Positions 15,649 to 24,134 of a stretch of 64,000 nucleotides of DNA are shown piece after piece. The DNA is from Pseudarthrobacter raffinosi (GTDB taxonomy: Bacteria > Actinomycetota > Actinomycetes > Actinomycetales > Micrococcaceae). Below the pieces are notes generated by a model. The model was not told the DNA's origin, made no database searches, and saw nothing but the letters and a program-made list of their open reading frames with translations. Position 1 is the first letter of the stretch; each line of letters starts with the position of its first letter. Made by a program: the position numbers and the translations under genes. Location: the NCBI RefSeq assembly GCF_023913735.1, contig NZ_JAMXBH010000010.1:1-64000 (forward strand), written 5' to 3'.

Positions 15649-16153
15649 TCCACTCACAAAGGAGCACCGGTAAAAATAGATCAGACCCGGCCAAAGCTAT
15701 CGCGTGCCGGGAAATCATACGCCTGTGGCCTGGCGGTCCTGCAAAGCAGGCGTTCTTCCCCTTTTGCCATCTGCCGATGGCGACAACCCTGCTCCCTGCC
15801 TTGACTGCGCCGGCGTCACTCAGAGCTACCACTACGGGCTCTGCGGCAGGACGACGGCTCGACTCAAGTCAAGGAAAGGGCCCCTCCCCTGACCCCACGA
15901 AGGAGCCGATAGCGGACCCTTCGTCACCCTGCCCAGACCCCTGAAGAGGGATCTCAGTCGGGTTGCCAAGGACAAGCCCTTTCTTCCTGACCGCGCTGCC
16001 GTGCCTAGGGTGACTTTGAGCGGTCCACGGCTGAGGTGAATTCGGGCTATCCACGGCTGGAAATTGGAGCCGTCAGGGTAGCTCCTCAACAGCAGTAGCG
16101 GTGGATAACCTATGAAAGTGTCCTCGGTTATGGGCGGCGGCACCGCACTCGTG
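15649..16153. other. Intergenic stretch without a supported gene
   Basis: About 500 bases between the cytosine-deaminase-like gene and the resolvase remnant. Open frames here show no recognisable protein pattern and no convincing ribosome binding sites. No strong hairpin or repeat is evident. It may be debris from mobile-element insertion. Confidence 0.4.
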
Positions 16154-16738
16154 TCACTGCTCGGCTTGGCGCAGGTATTGGTACACCGTTTCCCGGCTGA
16201 TCCCATAGTCGCGGGCAAGAGTGGATTTTGGAATTCCGCCGGCTGCACGTTGTACCAGCTCGGCAGCCCGCTCTGGAGTGAGGGTCTTCTTGCGTCCGTG
16301 GTAGGCGCCTCGTTGCTTCGCCAGAGTAATGCCCTCACGCTGACGTTCCTTAATAGGGGCCCGTTCGAACTCTGCGAAGGCACCCATGACCGAGAGCATG
16401 AGATTGGCTATGGGGGAGTCCTCGCCGGTGAAGACCAGGTGTTCCTTGACGAACTCCACGCGTACGCCTCTGCGGGTCAGAGCCTGGACCAGTGCACGCA
16501 GGTCATCCAGGTTGCGGGCAAGCCGGTCCATGCTGTGGACCACGACGGTGTCTCCGTCACGGGCGAAGCGCAGTAGTTCAGCCAATTGGGGCCTGAGTGT
16601 GTCCCGGCCGGAGGCCTTGTCACTGAACATCCGATCCAGTGCTTGGCCGTCGAGCCGACGCGCTTCACTCTGGTCCAGCGTGCTGACCCTCGTATACCCG
16701 ATTCGTGGATAAAACCTATGACTCTCGATAGGGTATGT
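16154..16738 (-). pseudogene. Serine recombinase (resolvase/invertase), 5' end lost
   Basis: An ATG at 16630 gives 158 residues with DTVVVHSMDRLARNLDDL, EFVKEHLVFTGED, MLSVMGAFAEFERA and a C-terminal Hin-like HTH (STLARDYGISRETVYQYLR). The catalytic serine lies upstream of that ATG. Reading on in frame to 16702 gives IGYTRVSTLDQSEARRLDGQ, the true N-terminal catalytic block. No ATG, GTG or TTG is available between the in-frame stop at 16739-16741 and that block, so the original start has been lost. It is a Tn3-type resolvase remnant. A second, more decayed copy is at 17611-17832 in the same orientation. Confidence 0.7.
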
Positions 16739-17141
16739 CTAGAAACGGAACTTCAGATCCTATTCTGACAGCCCTCCCGAGTGGTGCCTGACGTCAGGTT
16801 GGGGTGCGCCCTAACTCGACGAAACTCCTAGCCAGGCTCCAGGTTCTCAGGACTTTCGGGGTCCGGGCCCGGCTACACAAGAGGCCGTGTTCGCTAAAAC
16901 GTTGAGCGGGCTGGTCCTACAGCGTTGTCGCGCAGGCACGAATAGTTCGAAATCGACTATGCACCTGTACCAGTAGAAGGATAATGCGGTCAACGGGCTA
17001 GTAGTGTTCTCCTGCCCGCCCAGGCAGGCCTGAGCTGCGTAGGTGGAAACTATCCTTACCGGTGAGCGAGAAATGGACTGTGGTCGGGGACATGACCTTC
17101 GCATAGTTGTTGCTATACGGCTCTTGTAGAAGGGAATCAGG
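16739..17141. other. Low-information stretch between mobile-element debris
   Basis: About 400 bases, less GC-rich than the surroundings, with no supported gene. A small hairpin CCTGCC/GGCAGG lies near 17011-17028. It precedes the truncated monooxygenase and probably contains its original promoter. Confidence 0.35.
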
Positions 17142-17610
17142 ATGCAGGAATCAAAGAGGATTCAGGGTAAGCAGTATTTTGACGCGATTGTGGTGGGTGC
17201 AGGATTCGCCGGCGTCTATTCCGTACATAAGCTACGCGAGCTAGGCCTTTCCGTCCGAGCTTTGGAAGCCGGCGATGGAATTGGAGGCACTTGGTACCAC
17301 AACCGTTATCCAGGTGCACGCTGCGACATGGAGTCACTGGACTATTCATACGCATTTTCTGACGAGCTGCAGCAGGAGTGGCACTGGACGGAACGCTATG
17401 CGTCGCAGCCGGAGATCCTCGAGTACATCAACCATGTTGCTGACCGCTTTGATCTGCGAAAGGACATCCAGCTTAACACTCGTGTAAGTGGTGCCACGTT
17501 TAGCGAGGCAGAGGATCGATGGACCTTCACGACGGAGGCGGGGGAAGTATTTTCCGCTAAATATGCCGTCATGGCAGCGGGTGTTCTGTCCGTAGCACTG
17601 GGCTGCCGTC
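17142..17610 (+). pseudogene. Truncated flavin-containing (Baeyer-Villiger) monooxygenase
   Basis: From ATG 17142 the first ~150 residues are a clear class B flavoprotein monooxygenase: FAD motif VVGAGFAGVYSVHKLR, then EAGDGIGGTWYHNRYPGARCDMES, then SQPEILEYINHVADRFDLR. Intact family members have about 540 residues. Near base 17600 similarity stops: the frame runs into antisense resolvase sequence and ends at 17819. The NADPH domain and the BVMO fingerprint are therefore absent and the gene is broken. Its base composition is less GC-rich than its neighbours. Confidence 0.75.
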
Positions 17611-17832
17611 GGGGAGCCTCGCCGGTGAAGAGCAAGTTTTCCTTGACGAACTCCACGCGCACGCCTTTGCAGTCATTGCTTGGACCACTGAACGCAGGCC
17701 ATCGAGGTTGCTGGCGAGCCGGTCCATGCTGTGGACCACGACAGTGCCTCAGTCACGGGCGAAGCGCATCAGTTCGGCCAGCTGGGGACGGGGTGTACGA
17801 CCGGAGGCCTTGTTTCTGAAAATCCGATCCCG
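17611..17832 (-). pseudogene. Second resolvase remnant (direct repeat of 16413-16645)
   Basis: This segment is nucleotide-similar to the resolvase at 16413-16645: both contain CCTTGACGAACTCCACGCG, then CGGTCCATGCTGTGGACCAC, then CGGAGGCCTTG in the same order. Frameshifts and short deletions break the reading frame (only fragments such as RVEFVKENLLFTGE remain readable). It joins directly to the truncated monooxygenase, marking the breakpoint. Confidence 0.65.
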
Positions 17833-17835
17833 ACC

Positions 17836-17867
17836 TGCGCGCCGAGCCCGTCTGGGACCGGCGCGCA
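17836..17867. repeat. Perfect GC hairpin after the resolvase remnant
   Basis: TGCGCGCCG (17836-17844) pairs with CGGCGCGCA (17859-17867) around a 14-base loop. It could be a terminator or a leftover end/resolution site of the lost element; position cannot decide. Confidence 0.4.
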
Positions 17868-17948
17868 GACTGGATGAAGCATCGATGGCCCGGGCGCGGC
17901 AATTGGTCGGATTGAAGAGCTACGTGACCGTGAAGACGAAGGGAACCC

Positions 17949-18641
17949 ATGAACAGCGCACCGTCAGTCATTGTTTTCGATGTCAACGAAACACTTTCGG
18001 ACATGTCGCCTATGGGGGTGCGGTTCGCCGAAGTCGGCGCTCCGGCCCAATTGGCGAAACTTTGGTTTGCCACGCTGCTGCGGGACGGCTTCGCGCTCAC
18101 CGCTGCCGGCGGCAACGGCGCCTTCGCCGAGATCGGCGCAGAGGCCCTGCGCGGGCTGCTACCCACTTCGGACATAGGGATGGACCTGGACCAGGCGGTG
18201 GCGCATGTCATGGCGGGAATGACAGGACTCAGCCTGCATCCCGACGTCCCGCATGGCGTCCGGGCCTTGCGGGCAGCCGGATACCGGCTGGTCACGCTGA
18301 CCAACGGCTCCGCCCAGGTCGCAGAAAAACTGTTCACGCCCGCCGGAATCCTGGACCAGTTCGAGCTACTTCTTTCCGTGGAGGATGCCCCAGCGTGGAA
18401 GCCGGCAGCGACCGCTTACCACTACGCCTCCGGGGCCTGCGGCGTGGAACCTGGCGAAATGATGCTCGTTGCCGTGCACCCCTGGGACGTCCACGGGGCA
18501 GCCCGGGCCGGGCTGGGAACAGCGTGGATCAACCGGAACGGGGCCAACTACCCGGACTATTTCGCCGCCCCCGACTACACCGTCGCGACCTTGACCGAAC
18601 TCCCGGAAGCGCTGGGGCAGTGCGGGCGTAGCGTTCCTTAA
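17949..18641 (+). CDS. Haloacid dehalogenase type II-like hydrolase
   Basis: A 230-residue HAD protein. Motif I is IVFDVNETLSD (nucleophile aspartate near residue 11), motif II is TLTNGSAQVAE near 117, and motif III/IV is SVEDAPAWKPA followed by VAVHPWDVHGAARAGL. The arrangement of S-x-E-D, W-K-P and H-P-W-D is that of L-2-haloacid dehalogenases, which hydrolyse 2-haloalkanoates with inversion. It begins 120 bases after mobile-element debris. A phosphatase function is possible. The neighbour on the opposite strand is a second HAD type II protein. Confidence 0.82.
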   Translation: MNSAPSVIVFDVNETLSDMSPMGVRFAEVGAPAQLAKLWFATLLRDGFALTAAGGNGAFAEIGAEALRGLLPTSDIGMDLDQAVAHVMAGMTGLSLHPDVPHGVRALRAAGYRLVTLTNGSAQVAEKLFTPAGILDQFELLLSVEDAPAWKPAATAYHYASGACGVEPGEMMLVAVHPWDVHGAARAGLGTAWINRNGANYPDYFAAPDYTVATLTELPEALGQCGRSVP

Positions 18642-18710
18642 GCGGTGGAGGTTAACCCACCGACGGCAGGGCTCCACTCCACCCGCGGCCGGACGGGCGG
18701 AGGAGTCAGC

Positions 18711-19457
18711 TCAGGCACCGAGCTGGTGAGCCAGCCCGGTGATGCTCGACGCCAGGAGGTCCCAATCACTCTCCGGCGTCAGGTCCGCAACCTGGCTCGG
18801 GCCGTATTCGGTGGGGCGGGCGATGAACGCCGTTGCCAGCCCGGCCTCCCGGGCAGCACGCAGGTCGTTGTTGTGTGCGGCCGCGAGCATCACCTCGCCG
18901 GGCCCAAGGTCCAGGAACTCCGCAGTTCGAAGGTAGGCCGCCGGCAGCGGCTTGTACGTGCGCGTCATGTCCGAGCCGATGATCACGTCCCACGGAAGCC
19001 CTGCGTTTCTGGCCATGTCCACAAGCAGCAAGGTGTTGCCATTGGACAAGGGGCCCACGATGTAGCCCCGGCGGACGGCGGCCAGGCCCTCCACGCTGTC
19101 GGGCCATGGGGGCAGGCGGTGCCAGGATTTGTTCAACTCCTCCAAGGCCCGTGCGTCCAGCAGGTCCGGATCGAAGCCGTGGCGGCGGAGCACCTCGTCC
19201 AGGTTTTCACGGTGGAGTGAGTCCAGCGTGGCGAATTCACGGGATCCGGAGCGGATGGCCTCCATGGCTGGCTGGTAGAGGGCGCGCCAGTCATCAGCGA
19301 ACGCCTCGGCGTCGAGCTCCTGCCCGCGTGCCGCGGCGAAGGCGGCGGCCTGCCCGGCGACGCCGGTGCGCCAGTCCACCACCGTGCCGAAGGTGTCGAA
19401 GAGGACGGCGCGTACCCCGCACCCCGTTGATGGTGAATGGTATGGCTGGAACGTCAT
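18711..19457 (-). CDS. Haloacid dehalogenase type II-like hydrolase (second)
   Basis: A 248-residue HAD protein, convergent with the one at 17949. It carries VLFDTFGTVVDWRTG (nucleophile D), GPLSNGNTLLLVDMA, SDMTRTYKPLPAAYL and VMLAAAHNNDLRAAREAGL. The DTFGTVVDWR and SNGN motifs are standard for the haloacid dehalogenase type II group. It diverges from the flavin reductase at 19502 over 44 bases. Two distinct HADs facing each other suggest independent acquisition rather than tandem duplication. Confidence 0.85.
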   Translation of the reverse strand: MTFQPYHSPSTGCGVRAVLFDTFGTVVDWRTGVAGQAAAFAAARGQELDAEAFADDWRALYQPAMEAIRSGSREFATLDSLHRENLDEVLRRHGFDPDLLDARALEELNKSWHRLPPWPDSVEGLAAVRRGYIVGPLSNGNTLLLVDMARNAGLPWDVIIGSDMTRTYKPLPAAYLRTAEFLDLGPGEVMLAAAHNNDLRAAREAGLATAFIARPTEYGPSQVADLTPESDWDLLASSITGLAHQLGA

Positions 19458-19501
19458 GTCCTGTGTCCTTTCCTTTGCTTACCTGCCCGTAGTCTGGCAG
19501 C

Positions 19502-20122
19502 ATGCGAACTGATTTCAGCCCCACTGACACGTCCGCCCGCGATTTCTACCGGCTGCTCACCGCGGTGGTGGTGCCCCGGCCCATCGCATGGGTGTCGAGC
19601 GTATCGCCGGAGGGCGTTGACAATCTTGCCCCGCACTCGTTCTTCACCGTTGCGTCCACAAATCCGCCCATCGTGCAGTTCACCTCCGTGGGGGAGAAGG
19701 ATTCGCTCCGCAACATCACCGAGTCCGGAGAGTTCGTGGTGAATTTTGCCCCGGCCGCGCTGCTGGAGGAGGTCAACGCCACCGGCACAAATTTCCCGCC
19801 GGATGTCAGCGAGTTCGACGCCGCCGGCCTCACCCGGGAGCCGAGCCTCACCGTGGGCGCGCCGCGGGTCAAGGAATCACCGGCGGTGCTCGAATGCCGC
19901 CTCCATACGCTCCTGCCGATGGGAGACTCCATCCTGGTCTTCGGCGAAGTGACGCACGCTGCCGTGAGCGACGCGGTGCTGGAAGACGGCCACCCGCGGA
20001 TCGACCTGTTGGAGCCGCTGTCCCGGCTGGGCCTGGACGAGTGGGGCACCCTGGGCACGATCCATGACCTCAACCGGATCCGGCTCAAGGACTGGCCCGG
20101 GCACTTCCGCCCGAAGGCGTAA
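19502..20122 (+). CDS. Flavin reductase-like (FMN-binding split-barrel) protein
   Basis: A 206-residue protein with the flavoredoxin/flavin-reductase pattern: DFYRLLTAVVVPRPIAWVSSVSPEGVDNLAPHSFFTVAS at the N-terminus, PPIVQFTSVG, and ESGEFVVNFA. Such proteins bind FMN and act as NAD(P)H:flavin reductases or unassigned flavoproteins. It is divergent from the HAD gene and convergent with the MatC-type transporter, separated by a bidirectional terminator. The partner oxygenase is not evident. Confidence 0.82.
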   Translation: MRTDFSPTDTSARDFYRLLTAVVVPRPIAWVSSVSPEGVDNLAPHSFFTVASTNPPIVQFTSVGEKDSLRNITESGEFVVNFAPAALLEEVNATGTNFPPDVSEFDAAGLTREPSLTVGAPRVKESPAVLECRLHTLLPMGDSILVFGEVTHAAVSDAVLEDGHPRIDLLEPLSRLGLDEWGTLGTIHDLNRIRLKDWPGHFRPKA

Positions 20123-20140
20123 AAAGTTAGGGAAGCGGGA

Positions 20141-20168
20141 AAGGGGTGCCCGGTGAGGGCCACCCCTT
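20141..20168. terminator. Bidirectional terminator
   Basis: AAGGGGTG (20141-20148) pairs with CACCCCTT (20161-20168), and flanking GG/CC bases add to the stem. It sits between the convergent flavin reductase and transporter genes. Confidence 0.65.
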
Positions 20169-20187
20169 CCCTTCAAATCCGCCGTGT

Positions 20188-21576
20188 TTAGCCGAGGCCA
20201 AGCTGGACGAACACGAACCACACCAGGAGCGGCACTATGCCAATCATCGCAATGGCCCAGAGCAGCAACGCCCGGAAGAACATCCGCTCGTCCTTGGGCT
20301 GCGCGCTCGCCATAAGCAGGGCGCCACTGGTGGACATCGGGCTCACGTCAACCACCGAGGAGCTGATGGCGATGGCCGTCACCACTCCGAGGGGGGTGAG
20401 GAGCGGGTCCATGGCGATCGGTGCGACCACCGGGCTGATGACGCCGAGGGTGCCCGTGGTGGAGGCGAAGGCCGAGACGATGGCAACCACATAGCTGGTG
20501 ATGAGGGCGGCAAGGGAGCTGTTGCCCAGGCCGGCGATGCCTTCCTGGAGTTCCTTCAGCGCACCCATCTTTTCCAGCATGCCCACGTAGGTGACGATGC
20601 CAGTCACCAGGATGATCGCGGACCACGGCATGCTTTCCACTGCCGGTTTCTGCACGCTCGAGTCCAGGACGATCAGCATGGTGGCAATGACCAGCGAAGC
20701 GACTCCGACGTCCAGGCCCAGGACGGTGGTGAGCACCAGCAGGGAGGCGATGCCCACCAGGGTGAGGATCCGCATGGGGGTTGCAGCCACCTTCTCGGGA
20801 CCGGTCCTGATGGTGCTTTCGGCAGCCACGGAAGTATGTGCCGGGGCGGTGAGGACAGCCGTTCCGGTCCCGGATGGATCGGTCGCGCTGCTTCCAGCGG
20901 GAGCGGCAGCGCCGCCGTCGTGCTCTACATGCCCAGCGTCACCGGTCTGGCCTGACTCCGTCTTGGCCATGCGGCGCTTCATGATGGCCTGGACCAGGAC
21001 GTAAGCGATCGCGGCCAGGATGGCATTGAAGACGAAGCAGTAAGCGTAAAGCTTGAAGGAACCGTCCGAGGCGCCGGCGCCGTCCAGCATCTTGTTGGCC
21101 AGCACGCCGAAGGGGTTGACCGGGGAGAAGGCACCGGCGTTGGCGCCCTGGACAATGACCAGGCCCATGGCCAGGGTGCTGATGCCGAACCGCATGCCCA
21201 GCGCCAGGCCCACCGGGGCCACGATGGCGATGGCCGCGGGGGTGAACGCGCCGGCCGAAGCCAAGGCGGCCGTCAGCAGGAACATCAGGATGGGGACCAG
21301 GATCTTCCGGTCGCCGGCAAGCCGTTCAGCCCAGTACGCCAGCAGGTCGATGGTTCCGTTGATCCGGACAATGGCGAAGAGCAGGGTGGCACCCACCAGG
21401 ATGAAGAACAGCCCGGCGGGGAACTGGCCGATGACGTCCTTGATGGACATGCCGGCCAGGAGGGTTCCGACGCCGAACGCGGCCACGGTGGCCAGCAGGC
21501 CGGCGTTGATTTTGGTGAAGGAGCCGACGGCGAAGGCCGCCACCAGGACCAGGAACGCGATAAGTGACAGGGACAT
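20188..21576 (-). CDS. MatC-type dicarboxylate transporter
   Basis: A 462-residue polytopic protein from ATG 21576. The N-terminal half (FVLVGATLLFAIVRINGTIDLLAYW preceded by IGQFPAGLF) and GANAGAFSPVNPFGVLANKML match the dicarboxylate carrier MatC/SLC13-like family; a long polar loop with Gly/Ala/Ser splits two hydrophobic halves. MatC carriers import malonate or related dicarboxylates. It follows the maleate-isomerase-like gene by 12 bases, so maleate, fumarate or a substituted malonate is a likely cargo. Control by the divergent IclR is suggested by the operator pair at 22448. Confidence 0.78.
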   Translation of the reverse strand: MSLSLIAFLVLVAAFAVGSFTKINAGLLATVAAFGVGTLLAGMSIKDVIGQFPAGLFFILVGATLLFAIVRINGTIDLLAYWAERLAGDRKILVPILMFLLTAALASAGAFTPAAIAIVAPVGLALGMRFGISTLAMGLVIVQGANAGAFSPVNPFGVLANKMLDGAGASDGSFKLYAYCFVFNAILAAIAYVLVQAIMKRRMAKTESGQTGDAGHVEHDGGAAAPAGSSATDPSGTGTAVLTAPAHTSVAAESTIRTGPEKVAATPMRILTLVGIASLLVLTTVLGLDVGVASLVIATMLIVLDSSVQKPAVESMPWSAIILVTGIVTYVGMLEKMGALKELQEGIAGLGNSSLAALITSYVVAIVSAFASTTGTLGVISPVVAPIAMDPLLTPLGVVTAIAISSSVVDVSPMSTSGALLMASAQPKDERMFFRALLLWAIAMIGIVPLLVWFVFVQLGLG

Positions 21577-21588
21577 GGTGCCGGCCGC

Positions 21589-22407
21589 CTAGGAGTTCGC
21601 GGGGGTGAGGACACCGGCGCCGGACAGCAGGCTGCCGGCACCGGTGATGGCGGGCTGGTGGCCGAGGGCCTTGAGGATCTCGTACGCCGTGGCCGTGGCC
21701 GCCGTGATGACAGGCAGCCCGAGTTCGTCCTCCACCGCCTGGACCGCGGCCAGCGACGGCATTTGGACGCAGGCGGAAAGCACGACGGCGTCTGCGCCTT
21801 CGCGCTGCAGGCTGCGGGCAAGCGCGGGCAGGTTCTGCGGGTCAAGGCAGCCGACGTCGAGGTTGTCCGCCACCTCGAGGCTGATGGCGTCCAGGACGGT
21901 GATGCCCGAGCCTTCGATGTAGTCCACAACCATCTGGGTGAGCGGCTTCATGTAGGGGGTGATCATGGCCACCTTGCGTGCGCCGATTTCCTGCAGGGTC
22001 CGGACCAGGGCGCCCGCGCTGCTGGTGACCGGGGCAGGGTGGCCGTTGCCGGCGGCGGCGTCCGCGATAACTTTCTCCGAGCCCACATGGGCCTCGGGGC
22101 CTTGCGCCATGACGGCGACCAGGCACGCGTAGGCGATGACGTCCACGTCGGCGTCGGAGACTGCCTCCGCGCAGTCAGCTGCCTTGCCCACCATGGCCAG
22201 CAGCTCTTCGCGGGTGACCTTCTTCATGCCCGCCCGGGCGGAGTGGAACGTGTATTTGTGGCCGGTCGCCTCGGCCTGGCGGCGGAACAGCTCCGGCAGT
22301 TCAGTCTCCATGGTGGTGTTGGAGCTGGGGACGATCAGTCCCACCCGGGAGGAGCCCGGGCGCTTGGGCTCGGGCGCGGTTTCGCAAGTGACTTCGGGGG
22401 TGCTCAT
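21589..22407 (-). CDS. Maleate isomerase-like protein (Asp/Glu racemase superfamily)
   Basis: ATG 22407, preceded by GGAG, gives 272 residues; a longer frame upstream covers the operator region and is rejected. GLIVPSSNTTMETELPELF is the family N-terminal motif. Both catalytic cysteines are present: C95 in DVIAYACLVAVMAQG and C213 in VVLSACVQMPS. That pair is the arrangement of maleate cis-trans isomerase, which converts maleate to fumarate. Arylmalonate decarboxylases carry glycine at the first site, so isomerase or racemase chemistry is favoured here. It shares an operon with the MatC-type carrier. Confidence 0.8.
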   Translation of the reverse strand: MSTPEVTCETAPEPKRPGSSRVGLIVPSSNTTMETELPELFRRQAEATGHKYTFHSARAGMKKVTREELLAMVGKAADCAEAVSDADVDVIAYACLVAVMAQGPEAHVGSEKVIADAAAGNGHPAPVTSSAGALVRTLQEIGARKVAMITPYMKPLTQMVVDYIEGSGITVLDAISLEVADNLDVGCLDPQNLPALARSLQREGADAVVLSACVQMPSLAAVQAVEDELGLPVITAATATAYEILKALGHQPAITGAGSLLSGAGVLTPANS

Positions 22408-22447
22408 GGTTTCTCCACGTCTTTGTGCTGGGGGCTTGAGGGATATG

Positions 22448-22482
22448 ACCCACACTGTGGGTTCTCGTCCCATGATGTGGGT
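22448..22482. promoter_or_regulatory. Tandem palindromic operator between isomerase operon and IclR gene
   Basis: ACCCACACTGTGGGT (22448-22462) is a perfect 15-base palindrome. TCCCATGATGTGGGT (22468-22482) is an imperfect second copy 20 bases away. They lie in the divergent region, so the IclR protein at 22584 is the obvious candidate binder. Confidence 0.6.
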
Positions 22483-22583
22483 CACCCGGCTAGGATGTCA
22501 AATAGATCACGTTCCGAAGGTCCGCTTCCGGCTCACTAAGCTGGAGGCTCTCACGGAACAGTAGCTGAAGGGATGTACAAAAA

Positions 22584-23366
22584 GTGGCGACGGAACCGGG
22601 CGCTGGGGCCTCACCCCTGCTGGTCCTGCATAAGGTGGCGGAGATCCTGGACTGTTTTTCGGTCGACGCTCCGGAGCCGACGCTTCAGCAGATCATCCGG
22701 AAGACGGGCCTGCCTTCCAGCACCTGCCAGCGGCTGGTGCAGAACATGCTGCGGGAAGGCTTCCTGGACCGCGAGGGCGACCGGTACCGGATCGGCATCG
22801 GGCTGGTGCGCTGGGCTACTCCCGGGACGTTCGGGCTGGACGTGGTCCGCTTGGTGAAACCGGTCTTGCAGCAATTGCGCGACGACACAGGTGAGACCGC
22901 ATGCCTATACGTCCGGGATGGGGCCTTCCGGACCATCGTTGCCGTTGCCGAGACGCGCCACGTCGTGATGCGGCCGTTCATGGTGGGCATGGTGATGCCG
23001 CTGCATGCTGGAGCCCCGGGCAAAATTTTTCTTGCATTCGACCCCGAGGCGTGGGATGCCCTGGACGAGCACGGACTCGACAGTTTTACCCCCGGCACGC
23101 CGGCGTCCTTGGAAAAGCTTCAGAAACAGGCGGCTATGGCCCGGGAACAGGGGTTTTATGCGGCTTTTGGGGAACGGAACGAGGACGTCGGTTCCATCAG
23201 TGCACCCGTATTCGACCACGCCGGGCGGCTCACTTGCGCTATCGGCCTGGGGTTTCCTAACCAGCGGATTGGGCCCGCCGACGTCGAACGGCTGGGGCCC
23301 GTGGTTGCCCGCGCTGGCCTGGAAGCCAGCCGTGCTCTGGGGTATGACTGCAGTGCGTCAACTTAG
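22584..23366 (+). CDS. IclR-family transcriptional regulator
   Basis: A 260-residue regulator from GTG 22584. The N-terminal winged helix reads LHKVAEILDCFSVDAPEPTLQQIIRKTGLPSSTCQRLVQNML; the C-terminal effector domain includes ACLYVRDGAFRTIVAVAETRH, PLHAGAPGKIFLAF and AMAREQGFYAAFGERNEDVGSISAPVFD. It is divergent from the isomerase-MatC operon and a palindromic operator pair lies between, so it probably controls that operon and itself. The effector is likely the transported dicarboxylate. Confidence 0.88.
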   Translation: MATEPGAGASPLLVLHKVAEILDCFSVDAPEPTLQQIIRKTGLPSSTCQRLVQNMLREGFLDREGDRYRIGIGLVRWATPGTFGLDVVRLVKPVLQQLRDDTGETACLYVRDGAFRTIVAVAETRHVVMRPFMVGMVMPLHAGAPGKIFLAFDPEAWDALDEHGLDSFTPGTPASLEKLQKQAAMAREQGFYAAFGERNEDVGSISAPVFDHAGRLTCAIGLGFPNQRIGPADVERLGPVVARAGLEASRALGYDCSAST

Positions 23367-23384
23367 ATGGACACGGACACGCAA

Positions 23385-23414
23385 CGGGAGTTCTCGCATC
23401 CACTGCAACTCCCG
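23385..23414 (+). terminator. Hairpin after the IclR gene
   Basis: CGGGAGTT (23385-23392) pairs perfectly with AACTCCCG (23407-23414) around a 14-base loop, followed by CGCTTTG. It lies 19 bases after the IclR stop, a typical intrinsic terminator position. Confidence 0.55.
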
Positions 23415-23869
23415 CGCTTTGAAACGCCGACAATGAAGATATGTAAGGTTGAACAATGATTATTGTTCGCTGAATCCTTGGCAAACACCGGGGCGAACGA
23501 AACTCAGATACGCGGACGCCTCGCGGCCGAACGCAGCGAGGGCACACACCCCAGCGCCTCAGTGACCATGGGCAAAGGGGCTGCCAAGGCCAGGAAGACC
23601 CGCAGCGGGGAAGCAGTCGGCGCCGAGCGCACAAAGGGTGGGCCAGCGCGTAATTCGCTGTGCAATTTTCTAGATCAGATTGCAGCCGACGTGTCGGAGT
23701 TCCACACGCAGGCATGATTCAGGTCCCTTTGTCGTCGGCAATGTTAGTTTTCCATCCGACATTCCGGGGAGTTCGACCTCATGCGCTGGAGGATGGATGA
23801 TCGGGCTATGCCTGGTCGCGACGTGGGCTGACGATCTCCGGCGTCAGGGCGGGGCCGAGGTCCGGACGA
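23415..23869. other. Gene-poor stretch at the left edge of the phthalate cluster
   Basis: About 455 bases with no recognisable protein. An 84-codon frame at 23463-23717 shows no family pattern and lacks a good ribosome binding site. The stretch leads into transposase debris, so it may be the boundary of an inserted segment. Confidence 0.35.
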
Positions 23870-24030
23870 ACAGCCGGTCATGGACGCCCTGGTTCCGCCG
23901 ATTGCCACGGCGGCAACTCCAACCGGCATCCCACTTTGGCCAGAGCGGCAACACGCGCGGTTTCTGATGCGTAGGGCTTCCGCGTAGGCCCATTCATCGA
24001 GCATGGTGCGGTTGTAGCGCTCGACTTTGT
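23870..24030 (-). pseudogene. IS481-type transposase remnant
   Basis: On the minus strand from about 24030 the frame reads KVERYNRTMLDEWAYA, the well-known C-terminal segment of IS481/IS3-like DDE transposases near the third catalytic residue. Within 20 codons the similarity breaks up between frames (AALAK and PHTAxGG-like fragments are displaced). No start, no upstream DDE motifs and no inverted ends are visible. It sits 105 bases before the ABC binding protein of the phthalate cluster, consistent with an insertion-sequence-marked boundary. Confidence 0.55.
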
Positions 24031-24134
24031 ACGAGAGCAAGACTCTGCTTAGCAGAAGAATAATCTGGACAGCAGTGAAGTGATGTGTTTCACTTACTGG
24101 ATCATGCGCTACACACAATGACGAGGAGAAACGC

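Noticed and set aside
20146..20955. Plus-strand open frame antisense to the MatC-type transporter
   Set aside because: His/Gly/Arg-rich shadow translation; the minus-strand frame has clear membrane helices and family motifs.
22408..22485. Longer start for the maleate-isomerase-like gene
   Set aside because: The extension translates the palindromic operator region, while ATG 22407 has a proper GGAG ribosome binding site.
23463..23717. 84-codon frame before the IS remnant
   Set aside because: Composition is Ala/Arg/Gly-rich with no family pattern; treated as non-coding.
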